A DNA stretch of 64,000 nt from Anthopleura xanthogrammica (lineage: Eukaryota; Cnidaria; Anthozoa; Actiniaria; Actiniidae), in the NCBI GenBank assembly GCA_964019055.1, contig OZ025215.1:3373001-3437000 (forward strand), read 5' to 3'. Positions 26,101 through 33,856 of this stretch are shown here, piece by piece. Position 1 is the first letter of the stretch. The number at the start of each line of letters is the position of its first letter. The notes beneath the pieces are model-generated. The model was given only the letters and a program-made list of their open reading frames with translations. It did not search any database and was not told the DNA's origin. The position numbers and the translations under genes were made by a program.

Positions 26101-29100
26101 AATTCGGTGCCGGTGGGTCAAAACCTTGCAAATGGGTTATAACAAATATTGTATTAAAAATACACGATATGCCATTAATAGATGTGTCTTATGTTTATGA
26201 AGAGCCACCTCGCATCACGATTGTCTGTATTACAAATCATTCAAGGTCCCAAAAAATATTGATCAAACTGCATGCAATGTAAAATGTTGGAGTTGTGAAT
26301 TTTCATGGGCTTTTCTCACACAGCGGCCATATTGGTTAAAACAAGGGTTTCGATTCCCTTGGGTCCCCTTGCCCTCGCTTTGAGGCGCTTCATAACGTTC
26401 CAAACAAAGGTTTGTGATAAAGGTCCATGTTGTATTCGTGTCATCTAATTTTGAAAAACAGTAATCTATTCGAGGTGCAACAATGCTCTACAACTGCGTA
26501 AATAGTGAGTTATGGGAAAATGCGAGTTCGCAGTTGAGGGAGCACAAGGCTACCTAATTTGCACCAAACTATAAGGGAGGGAGGGTGGGGGAAAATTGGC
26601 CATGTCCAATCATCTAAAATAAGTCAACTAACGTTACCTCCCTGATATGGTACACTTTCTCGTGCGACCGTTCGCTTCACCGATTATGCAACTATATGCA
26701 TGTGTTCTGCCCATATTTATACTTGTTGCTACGCATGGTTGCACAATGAATAATTTACTATTGTTGGCTTCAACCGACAATGCCCCAAATACTGCGTGCA
26801 TGCTCAAACCCTTAACCCAACAATCATCTTAAATGGGCGGAGCTGCACTTGAAAAATGTTCACAATAAAAGTGAAACAAGAAAACAGATTAACTTGAATA
26901 TATAATGCACAACAAAAACTAAGCAAGAAAACAGATTTACAAATCAAGTGCATCGACTCGAAAATTGGACCGGTAAATAATTCGTTGCAAAACTTCGAAA
27001 AGCAATAACCCAAACTACGAATAAAATATTGACTGATCTTCTCGGGCCAAAACCGAGTGACATACGAATCCTTCCTTGCGGCCTCCACCGCTAACTTTTT
27101 TAAATCTTTTACTCTTGGCCACTACCAAGTATTCTTTTACTCTTGGCTACTACCAAGTATTCTTTTACTCTTGGTCACTACCAAGTATTCTTTTACTCTT
27201 GGTCACTACCAAGTATTCTTTTACTCTTGGCCACTACCAAGTATTCTTTTACTCTTGGCCACTACCAAATATTCTTTTACTCTTGGTCACTGCCAAGTAT
27301 TCTTTTACTCTTGGCCACTGCCAAGTATTCTTTTACTCTTGGCCACTACCAAGTATTCTTTTACTCTTGGCCACTACCAAATATTCTTTTACTCTTGGCC
27401 ACTACCAAGTACTCTTTTACTCTTGGCCACTACCAAATATTCTTTTACTCTTGGCCACTACCAAGTATTGTTTTACTCTTGGCCACTACCAAGTATTCTT
27501 TTACTCTTGGCCACTACCAAGTATGCTTTTACTCTTGGCCACTACCAAGTATTCTTTTACTCTTGGCCACTACCAAGTATTCTTTTACTCTTGGCCACTA
27601 CCAAGTATTCTTTTACTCTTGGCCACTACCAAGTATGCTTTTACTCTTGGCCACTACCAAGTACTCTTTTACTCTTGGCCACTACCAAGTATTCTTTTAC
27701 TCTTGGCCACTACCAAGTATTCTTTTACTTTTGGCCACTACCAAGTATTCTTTTACTCTTGGCCACTACCAAGTATTCTTTAAATTTACTCTTGGCCATT
27801 ACCAAGTACTCTTTTACTCTATCGTTATGCCCTTCTCACGGCCACATTACAACCGAAGAAATTAAATCTTCATTCAAACGAAATTCCAGAAACGAGCGAA
27901 AAGGAACAATATTTTACCTCGTGTGCTCTCGGTGCACCATTATAAGGAATTATTCGACCATCATCGAGTTAGCGTGTGTCATGTTCGTCTTGAGAGAAGA
28001 GAGCTTTGTAAAACTGCTGTACTTTGGAGTCCAAGATGGGGAACCGAACCACGACCGTTAGCGTAACCGATTATTATAAGTAATAGTATGACTTGAGGGT
28101 GATTAGTGATTAAATGTCCCCGAATACCAAGGGAGGTTTTGTTGAAGTCCCGACGCCGTAGGTTGCCTTTGTTAAATGCGACAATGCCGAATTGAACCAG
28201 CATTCATTCATTCGTGGTGCTTTATTCTAACTCACTTTGGTTGGCCTAAGAGCGGTATTAATGACAGTGTTTTCAAACCGTCTTGATTACGTCACAAATA
28301 GTAAGAAAAATTTCCGATCTAGTCAACGCATGCGGAAAGATTACTCAATGGGTCCCACAAGTGCTGGGGTGTTGAATAGTGTGTAGTGCAGAGTCATTGC
28401 TCAAAATTTTCGATTGGGTCAATGCGACCCAGCCATGGTCCCGGTGATTGTCATATGAGGGACCATGCCTCATGAATAGTGATGAGGGATATTTAGACTA
28501 AATATCCCTCATCGCTATTCATCCAGGGGGATGTTAGACCTTAAACATCCCTCTGAAAACAATGAATCCCGAGGTAATCATGATATTACGCAACTATGCA
28601 TGTGTTCTGCCTATATTTATACTTGATGTTACGCATGGTTGCACATTGAATAGTTTTGAAATAGCTAAACGTTGGGCATGAGAAAAGGTTCTGGAGTTTC
28701 CCTATCGGACAAATTGGAAAACGTTTCTCACCTGAAGTGCATCCATAAAGTCCAACCCTCATCGATATATGACCATTCCATGACTTGGGACGTATACGAA
28801 TATATCGTGCAATAATTGGATTAGAAAGGTTGTGGCTCTTTTCAATGTGCCGATCTTCATTTCCTATAAACACCTTTAGAAAACAAAATTATACACAATC
28901 ATAATGCAGATTTTCATAATGGTGAAAAAGGAGATACGCCACGTCAGTTGTTTTAGTAGAGTACTTACTTTCTCGATGCCGCCTACTTTATAGGAAACAA
29001 AATTAGATCCAAATAGACTGTATTCAATAGTGTAATTCTTGACCCACTGATTAGCTTCAGGTCTTCCTTGTGTAGCAACTCTTGTTATCTTGGAGATATT

Positions 29101-32100
29101 TCTTAAATCGACCTGAAGCCATTGGTTGGCGTCATTGTAGCGAGCAGACCAAGCTCCAGTTCTTCCTCCACCGGCCTGGTGATGCAATCTACCGTTTGCA
29201 GCTCCGTGAGAGATAAAATGGTCCCATTCGGATGAAGCAGACATTTGAGATTCACTTAATGAGAATTCGTTTTCACACGGTGGAGGTGTAGGTACTTTAA
29301 AACCTGCAAACGCAATCCATTATATTGATAGTTGATATTGATGCAATATTAATGTTAGATCTGAATTAAGCATTTACACATTTTCGTTTAGTGTTCTTTT
29401 GTTCTGTGTCCAAGTATCTTAGTCATTTAAACCTTCTTTTGTTTTTAATTAAACAAAAGAAGGTGAGAAATTCGGAATAAAATCGTATGCGCACTGATAA
29501 CGATTCTTAAACTGTGAATTGGCTTATTTGTCTCACATTCTTTAGTATTTTTCGTCATTGTTAGTTGTCCCTCCGGAGTCCGTTAATATGTTAGTTAGTT
29601 AGTTAGTTGGTGCTCGTCGTTCGTCCCGTCCTACACAAACGTAAGTTCTTCGTTTTTCCTTTTAGATCGTTTTTTACAGTTTCTTGTAGTCCTGTGTCCT
29701 GTCCTGTCTATACCTTACTTGTAAGAGTGTCGAATTAAAGGAATTTGGGATGTAGCACCAAAAATTGATACGATAATGAAAAATACTTTGATCTAACAGT
29801 AATACATAAGACAGCCTCCAGATATTCTTATTCAGAACAACATCAGGTCAACGAACATTTCATTACCGGCAGTCAAAATATGGAACAGTCTAGATGATCA
29901 TCTGAAACAATGCCTATCAGTAACTGACTTTAAAAGAATCTTGAAAAATCAACTTTTAATCTTGAAATAATAAAATCTTCAGATAATTCACCATTCAAAG
30001 AAAATAGCAGCGAAATTCTTCAAGCTACAGGAGGGAATAACATCCAAAGCACATGGTCTGATCACTGGCGACTCGTTCACGGCAAGCTGTACTTCAAAAC
30101 TTTTAACTTGAACGACATATTTGTCGCTTTTATCCCTTTTGATGTTGTCCAGCTAACTTGTTTTCAAAGAAAGTATTTTTGAAATTGTGTTTTTGCAGTT
30201 ATTAGCAAATGCTAAGAGGAAAAAAAACTTATTTTAGCGAACTGTAAACTCTCAACTTTCGCTTAGTTTTCACACAGTACGTTTTCAAAGAAAAGTCGCT
30301 TCTTGATTCGCTGTTTAGCTGTCAGTACTGTCATTCAATAGTTGTAAACATGCATTAAAATGGCTTTTTACTTGAGATGTAAAATCATTTTCTAGTATTT
30401 TGTAGTTCAAATCATACATAAAATACTAATCTAAAAAGGTTTTACAGCAACGTTAACACTTCTATGCTGTTCTTGACTTAGCTTTCTTGGAGAAGGGTCG
30501 GTTATAGCAAAGGCAATGAAGATGGATGAATGCCTTCGCTTCGCATGTTTATAAAATTTTGTCGAGTGAACTATAAATAAAAAATCGCACGACCTTCTCG
30601 TACAATTTGGAATTAATAGGCACTCGTAATGTTTTGAAAGTTCTTTAATTGCACTCGCAATTATACAAATTCTTAATAATTAATAATATTTTAATAATTA
30701 ATTGTTTTATATTCTACCATAAAACAAACTAGAAAAAAAAAAAAAAAATACTATTTCAATTCTTAAATGTCCATACCTTTGGTAAAATGACAGGCTCCAA
30801 GAAAAGCTAATAACGACACAGCCAGTATTACCTTGAACGTCATCTAAAGAAATTAAATGAAAACATAAATAGAAAATTTTACACTGTGGCGCGAAGGTAT
30901 GAAGTTTATCTTCTACACTTACGATAACTGTAGAAGGGATATCGATTTATCCAGAGTCCAAAGAAAAAATGCCTGGTCTTCACCAAAGACACAAAAGGAA
31001 CTACAACAACTAAAATAGAAGTTTGTTGCGATCTCGAACGTTATCTTTTATCAGGCTCATGTGGGTGCAGATAGAAAGCGTTCTCTGCCCGCTTGATAGC
31101 TTCTATACTCTGATAATCTCACAGGGAGCCCGGCTTTCCTTTGCCGCATTCAATATTCATTCACTCTCTATAAAGCATTATTTTGACTTGCTTACTAGAA
31201 AGTGCGTTACATTCAAACAACACAGGCAACCCGTAAAGAGCACGTTACCAACGGTTATTGATTTGAATTTAATTGGCTATCAATTTACAGTAAAGATCTG
31301 ATTACAGCTTAGCCGATCTTAACCACAGGAAACCCATAAAAAGCAATTACGTAAAGAATAATGAATATTGAATGCGGCAAAGGAAAGTCGGGCTCCCTGT
31401 GGTTGAAGTTGATGGTTTCGTTTTCCTAGTTTAATTACTTTTACCGTATAGTATTTTTGACCTCGTGATGTCAACCCCATGTATAAACAGATGCGAATGG
31501 AGCTAAAGTTACTAGTCTTACATTGTGGTTGACAGCTTGGATCTCGAGCATTGAGATTGGCTATAATTTAACGACTGATTTTTGGGTCGCTTAATTTAGC
31601 AGGAAAAAAGAGCGAAAAGTCCGTCGCGCGCCATCAGAGAAACACAGAGAGCGATGGACACCATATGTGAATTGAGTTGGTTTAATGTGTTGTTTACACC
31701 TATGACACGAGGGTTTTTTCTGGGTTATCTGGTTTCTTCCCTCTTTAAAAATCAACATGTAAGTTGAGCGTTGTTTGCATGGAATATTTAAAAATGTAGT
31801 CTAGTGACCCTAATTAGTGCGAAACACTAGAACGACTAGACAAACAAATACATTTATTTCAGTATTTTAACGCCGTTTGCTACCCTATCGTTGGCCGCAT
31901 GATCACTTTCAACTTTCTGAATAATCTGTATTTCTACTACTAAAGGGAGAACATTTCCAGCCAGTTCTAGTTACACTGTAGTACCAGTTGAAAATAATGA
32001 ACGTTTTATATTTGCGAAGTCGGTACAACGGGATTTTTGGTACGCCTTTGCATAGCTCTCTCTCTAAGCTTAAGCACCCGACAGTCTCTTAGAGCGTCTT

Positions 32101-32608
32101 GTTTTGCTTTGCTTTTTGTCTGTTTAGTTTTAGTTTGGTTTTAAAGACCCCTTTCAGCACGTCGGAATGCAGCTCAATTTGGAAGGCAAAACAATAGGCT
32201 CCAAATCTCCGGAGATTGAAATTCTTTTGTTTTAATTTTGCCCTCCACATTGAGCTGCTTTGACAAAGGGGTATATTCAATGACTTTAACAATCAATCCA
32301 GCAACAGCACTGAGTTAGAATGTGGTCTATACCATCAAAAGGATAAAAGGTTTTCCTGATCAGAGGAAATGGCCATCCTCTCTTTAATGAAGTTTGAAAC
32401 TTAGCTCAAAGGCATCTAACATCTGGCACGTTTTGGTGTAATCCCTTAATTCTTTTGAGCTTGTTGATGCTCGTTCACGGGCTCGCTCATCGTTAGCCCG
32501 CCAGCAAAATACACAAATATGATCAATAAAGAACACGTATATATATATGTGACCATAATGATATTAATATATATTTACGTACTGACTTGCAAAGGTATCC
32601 CACTTACC
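14040..32608 (-). CDS. Gene B: ten-FA58C-domain transmembrane receptor
   Basis: A type I membrane protein on the minus strand. The 26 coding exons traced all have AG acceptors and GT donors and hold frame from start to stop, giving about 1,847 codons. Order: signal peptide (30777-30843); FA58C X1, Y1, Z1, X2, Y2, Z2, X3, Y3, Z3, X4; EGF (16247-16381); SEA-like module in three exons (15690-15733, 15447-15535, 14877-15239), the last also holding the transmembrane helix; tail (14040-14151). FA58C (discoidin) domains commonly bind lipids, glycans or collagen, so a multivalent adhesion or recognition role is likely. X and Y domains use two exons each and Z uses one. The signal peptide and the EGF-to-tail end match gene C, while the middle is unrelated. 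The X-Y-Z set is repeated three times with introns. A 5' UTR exon ending at 32608 is inferred from similarity to gene A. Confidence 0.9.
14246..14383. mobile_element. MITE family 'tagacccc', copy 1
   Basis: Ends CTATAGACCCCTTGCAGCAC and GAAAGGGGTCTATA. Internal arms GCAGCTCAATTTGGAGG and CCTCCAAATTGAGCTGC. Copies 2 and 3 are at 32145-32275 and 35985-36085. It sits in the last intron of gene B. Confidence 0.75.
14496..14566 (-). tRNA. tRNA-like sequence, probably a pseudogene or SINE head
   Basis: On the minus strand, GTTCCTG pairs with CAGGAGC as a seven-pair acceptor stem, and GCTC/GAGC closes a D-arm around AGTTGGTTA (A box TAGCTCAGTTGG). An anticodon-type stem TCGGC/GCTGA closes an oversized 11-base loop. 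The T arm and B box (GGTTGCGCC) are broken. About 71 bases. Not a functional tRNA. Confidence 0.55.
14551..14646. repeat. 24-bp tandem repeat, four exact copies, from the tRNA-like 5' end
   Basis: The unit is ACTGAGCTACAGGAACTGAT GTTA. The first copy overlaps the acceptor stem and A-box half of the tRNA-like sequence, so the array reiterates that part plus a few outside bases. It lies in the last intron of gene B. Confidence 0.9.
14877..15733 (-). CDS. Gene B SEA-like module and transmembrane helix
   Basis: Exons 15690-15733, 15447-15535 and 14877-15239. The first two read GSGIVGILLRGDQNK and LRFKESLAEKLNKYC. The third reads NDIIIVGKPF, FVFVEFAVMKTINGK and NPVKVRQAIMKGSRDGIAGY, then a helix IGFVVLLVLMITIIIGVAIY. 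The fold call (SEA-like) is tentative. Retaining the last intron would stop at once (CAA AGG TGA). Confidence 0.8.
16247..16381 (-). CDS. Gene B EGF domain
   Basis: 135-nt phase 1-1 exon with APCDSNPCGNNGECNNIKS and SCTCSRNFTGQTC: six cysteines in EGF spacing. It is nearly the same as gene C 53922-54056, so the conserved membrane-proximal block starts here. Confidence 0.92.
16888..17040. mobile_element. Foldback element in X4-EGF intron
   Basis: CAATTATTGAATTTGGTTTT CGCATGATATCGTAAA pairs with TTTACGATATCATGCTC and CCAATAATTG at the right end. A central hairpin has CCTCAGCCTACGGCTTCGG. About 150 bases. Confidence 0.65.
17123..17670 (-). CDS. Gene B FA58C domain X4
   Basis: Exons 17342-17670 and 17123-17264, phase-0 intron. 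The most diverged X copy (PTSQPCVNEFSVSESQMSA; IEKVFAGNEDRDTENINDF; closing YGCSFG). It is not followed by Y or Z, and leads directly to EGF. Confidence 0.9.
18141..18544. mobile_element. DNA element with 33-bp terminal inverted repeats
   Basis: TGGACTACTTCGACGATGCG GCGGCCATTTT at the left pairs with AGATGGCCGCC GCATCATCGAAGTAGTCCA at the right. About 0.4 kb with no transposase. It lies in the Z3-X4 intron of gene B. Confidence 0.65.
18545..19180 (-). pseudogene. Retrotransposon reverse-transcriptase relics (orientation mixed)
   Basis: In the forward frame near 18590-18650 the sequence reads PPGVSQGTKLGPWLFLI, the conserved RT block PxGVPQGTxLGPxLF of non-LTR elements. It is interrupted at 18651 by GTGGCGGATCCAGGGG, a start typical of hAT-type MITEs. 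Farther on, 19055-19075 reads DYVDDI, resembling the catalytic YxDD. These read on the plus strand, opposite to gene B. Stops and gaps make it a relic. Confidence 0.4.
19249..19728 (-). CDS. Gene B FA58C domain Z3
   Basis: Single 480-nt exon closing cassette 3. Differs slightly from Z1 and Z2 (GREDLDQWVTSYAVQFSING). Core FA58C residues are intact. Confidence 0.92.
19810..20475 (-). CDS. Gene B FA58C domain Y3 (altered splice junction)
   Basis: Exons 20150-20475 and 19810-19951. The acceptor used by Y1 and Y2 (ttttcag|GTAATT) reads ttttctgGTAATT here, so it is lost. A new acceptor ten bases upstream (tcctag|GTGTTTTCTGG) keeps frame if the donor also moves four bases (GAT|gtaggt), giving a phase-0 join that adds VFS to the protein. 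The rest matches Y1. Confidence 0.82.
20773..21346 (-). CDS. Gene B FA58C domain X3
   Basis: Exons 21012-21346 and 20773-20914, phase-0 intron. Motifs as X1, with WIQVDLRNISMVTIVATQGR. It opens cassette 3. Confidence 0.9.
21917..22396 (-). CDS. Gene B FA58C domain Z2
   Basis: Single 480-nt exon, 3,067 bases from Z1. Same Z motifs (WDGNHSPARARLETTRIHQY; RMRGNCDRNSVVGNVFDP). Acceptor ctag|GTTTTCAG and donor AAAG|gtgagc are identical to Z1 and Z3. Confidence 0.92.
22478..23057 (-). CDS. Gene B FA58C domain Y2
   Basis: Exons 22728-23057 and 22478-22609, phase-1 intron. Offset from Y1 by exactly 3,067 bases. The loop region reads LYFNASARRKGAW, unlike Y1 and Y3 (LHFNASAGYKGAW), while flanks are unchanged. 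Confidence 0.9.
23351..23922 (-). CDS. Gene B FA58C domain X2
   Basis: Exons 23588-23922 and 23351-23492 with a phase-0 intron. It shares the X motifs (GGGRTGAWSAGYNDVNQWLQ; VFIGNEDRHNEKSHKLSNP). It begins cassette 2 and differs from X1 mostly at VTIIATQGR versus ITRVATQGR. Confidence 0.9.
24082..24570. repeat. Insertion between cassettes 1 and 2, with diverged tandem repeats
   Basis: Relative to the matching spacer at 21480-21500, about 490 bases are extra. Within 24245-24500 three diverged units of about 110-120 bases recur (TTTGTTTATACTGAGTTT, then AACGA.TAA, AGCCGGCT and AGAATCACT). No coding content. Confidence 0.55.
24984..25463 (-). CDS. Gene B FA58C domain Z1
   Basis: Single 480-nt phase 1-1 exon. 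Motifs: VTCENALGMQNKTIPDSRIT, ASSMWDGNHSPARARLE, WIQVDFGQVTKVTRIATQGR and YIRVRPKSWYGHISMRFEVY. It differs from Z2 at very few positions (for example RIDQY versus RIHQY). Confidence 0.92.
25545..26124 (-). CDS. Gene B FA58C domain Y1
   Basis: Exons 25795-26124 and 25545-25676, phase-1 intron. Motifs: FDPPAPNCGLPLGLQ, SDSQMSASSEMHAIHRVANG, WLQVDFLTIAKITKLATQGR and HISLRAEIYGCTSG. It differs from Y2 mainly in a short loop (FNASAGYKG versus FNASARRKG). Confidence 0.9.
26308..28655. repeat. Insertion in gene B X1-Y1 intron, with flanking direct repeats
   Basis: The matching introns in copies 2 and 3 are about 0.3 kb; here it is 2.6 kb. The extra DNA is a short piece (about 26308-26426) and a main piece (about 26463-28650). 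A 65-70-base sequence occurs at both 26688-26757 and 28588-28656 (shared words ATGCATGTGTTCTGCC and TACGCATGGTTGCACA), bracketing 1.9 kb that includes the minisatellite. Confidence 0.7.
27107..27815. repeat. 28-bp minisatellite, about 25 copies
   Basis: The unit is TTTTACTCTTGGCCACTACC followed by AAGTATTC. Variants such as GGTCACTGCC and AAATATTC recur. Each unit holds CTTGG...CCAAG, so each can fold into a small hairpin. The unit has no stop codon and 28 is not a multiple of 3, so all three forward frames stay open with a 28-residue periodicity. Those frames are not genes. Confidence 0.95.
28732..29303 (-). CDS. Gene B FA58C domain X1
   Basis: Exons 28969-29303 and 28732-28873, joined by a phase-0 intron. 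Motifs: CENEFSLSESQMSASSEW, GAANGRLHHQAGGGRTGAW, WLQVDLRNISKITRVATQGR and YIRIRPKSWNGHISMRVGLY. These cover the discoidin core from its first Cys to the closing YGC. Confidence 0.9.
29355..29765. repeat. Dispersed repeat, copy 2
   Basis: Matches 5091-5460 with gaps. This copy has an extra hairpin (CCTTCTTTTGTTTTTAATTA / AACAAAAGAAGG, about 29428-29463) and a short TTAG repeat. It directly precedes the LINE fragment. Confidence 0.65.
29803..29970 (+). pseudogene. 3' end of a non-LTR retrotransposon ORF
   Basis: The frame reads NNIRSTNISLPAVKIWNSL, then SVTDFKRILKNQLLI and a stop. This is the usual C-terminus of LINE reverse transcriptases (R....S..S...WN.L....K...S...FK..LK). Only about 56 codons remain. 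It is antisense to gene B in its first coding intron. Confidence 0.6.
30777..30843 (-). CDS. Gene B signal-peptide exon
   Basis: 67 nt, starting at ATG immediately after an AG acceptor and ending ACCAAAG|gtatgg (phase 1). It encodes MTFKVILAVSLLAFLGACHF and a short remainder. It is near-identical to the gene A exon, and splices in phase to X1 (G|GT). Confidence 0.88.
31118..31404. mobile_element. MITE with 42-bp terminal inverted repeats
   Basis: CACAGGGAGCCCGGCTTTCC TTTGCCGCATTCAATATTCAT pairs with ATGAATATTGAATGCGGCAA AGGAAAGTCGGGCTCCCTGTG. About 290 bases, no coding sequence, in the 5' UTR intron of gene B. Confidence 0.8.
31690..31850 (+). mobile_element. SINE-like repeat (inverse copy near 34430-34600)
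   Basis: Contains GTTATCTGGTTTCTTCCCTC and TAATTAGTGCGAAACACTAG. The complement (GAAGAAACCGGAGTACCTGG; CTAGCGCTTCGCACTAATTG) is at 34440-34560, where it precedes gene C. No open frame. Confidence 0.5.
32145..32275. mobile_element. MITE family 'tagacccc', copy 2
   Basis: It is inserted inside the sequence that aligns with 10608-10808 of gene A: the flanks TTTTAGTTTGGTTTTA and AATCAATCCAGCA are continuous in A but interrupted here. The insertion therefore happened after genes A and B separated. Confidence 0.75.
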
Positions 32609-32694
32609 TCGTCTGCTAATTCAGACAGCAATGCTTTATGTCTCTAACGAGTTTATAACAAGCATTCACTGATTTAGCCCTCTCTCAATCCTGG

Positions 32695-32702
32695 CTTTTG
32701 TA
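32695..32702 (-). promoter_or_regulatory. TATA-like element of gene B
   Basis: TACAAAAG on the minus strand aligns with TATAAAAG of gene A in a conserved context (GGTACAAAAGCCAGG, then AATCAGTGAATGCTTGTT). It is followed by a first-exon donor GAG|gtaagtg at 32608/32607. One base away from a consensus TATA box, so strength may differ from gene A. Confidence 0.45.
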
Positions 32703-33132
32703 CCTACGATTTGAAGTACATATTCCTGTAATACGATATTTTGGAGCATAACCAAAGCTTTCATGCAAATTATAGGGCATGTTATTTAACGGAAGTGAGA
32801 AAAAGGAGTGACAGGCTCAAAAACTTGACATTGGTGTCCGAGTTGGCAACTTGACGATCTAAATACGCATTACGAAATATGCCTTTTTATATATCCCTTA
32901 TGTTACGAGACAAATATTACTACATTATACTTTTACGCGGTTTTTATGGTTTTATGATTACCAGCGTTGTTATTAGCTATAGTTAACTTATGGGTAAGAT
33001 CGAAAAAAATATTAGTCAAGGTTAATGTTAGTGGTTAACTTGGTGGGGGTCAAGCTATTTTGCGGGCTGCGGGTTGCGGGCCAAAATTTGCGGTTTCCCG
33101 CAACTAAAATGTTAGTAAAAAGTACTGAAATA

Positions 33133-33856
33133 ATGGGTCGCGGTAAAACGCGGAAACTGAAACGGCGGAAAGCGGAAAGCGGAAAGCGGAAAGCGGAAAG
33201 CGGAAATTCGATACATTTCATTATACTCCAATTTCGTACAAGAATCAACATTGAAATTCAATACATTTTTAAATAATCAAATTTTCGTAAGAGAATCAAT
33301 CAATGTTTGAAACTTCAGAAATACTCATGTTTTACGATAAAGAATCGAAAACATATCTATGAAATTAAACCGGACACTTTAAACATTTCTAGGGATTTTA
33401 AGATGATAAAATAATAGGCGCTGTACCCGGGTTTATTCTATATGCCGGCGCTGACTGATGATCATCACTAAGGTCAATGTCACGCACGTACACTCTGTCT
33501 AATTTCTACAAAACCCTCACGCGGAGGGGAGTGGATAACCTGCAACAAACGTTGTAGTTGTGTAGTTGCAGTTTAATTTCATTGATATGTTTTCGATTCT
33601 TTATCGTAAAACATGAGTATTTCTGAGTATTTCTGAAGTTTCAAACATTGATATTGATTCTCTTACGAAAATTTGAGTATTACAAAATGTATTGAATTTC
33701 AATTCATGTTGATTCTTGTACGAAATTGGAGTATAATGAAATGTATCGAATTTCCGCTTTCCGCTTTCCGCTTTCCGCTTTCCGCTTTCCGCTTTCCGCT
33801 TTCCGCTTTCCGCTTTCCGCTTTCCGCTTTCCGCTTTCCGCTTTCCGCGTTTTACC
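33133..33856. repeat. Large inverted repeat with (GCGGAAA)n arms
   Basis: The arm at about 33133-33370 is the reverse complement of about 33573-33856 (shared GATTCTTTATCGTAAAACAT, TTGAAACTTCAGAAATACTC). Each arm ends in a 7-bp tandem: six GCGGAAA at 33164-33205 and fourteen TTTCCGC at 33751-33848, closed by GGGTCGCGGTAAAACGCGG on one side and its complement on the other. A 200-base unique centre separates them. Foldback DNA element or arm-to-arm duplication. Confidence 0.85.

Noticed and set aside
27107..27815. Possible CRISPR-like array
   Set aside because: Units are contiguous with no unique spacers and the host is eukaryotic.
27057..28061. Three long overlapping open frames (235-334 codons) on the plus strand
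   Set aside because: They arise only from the stop-free 28-bp minisatellite, which opens all three frames with a 28-residue period.
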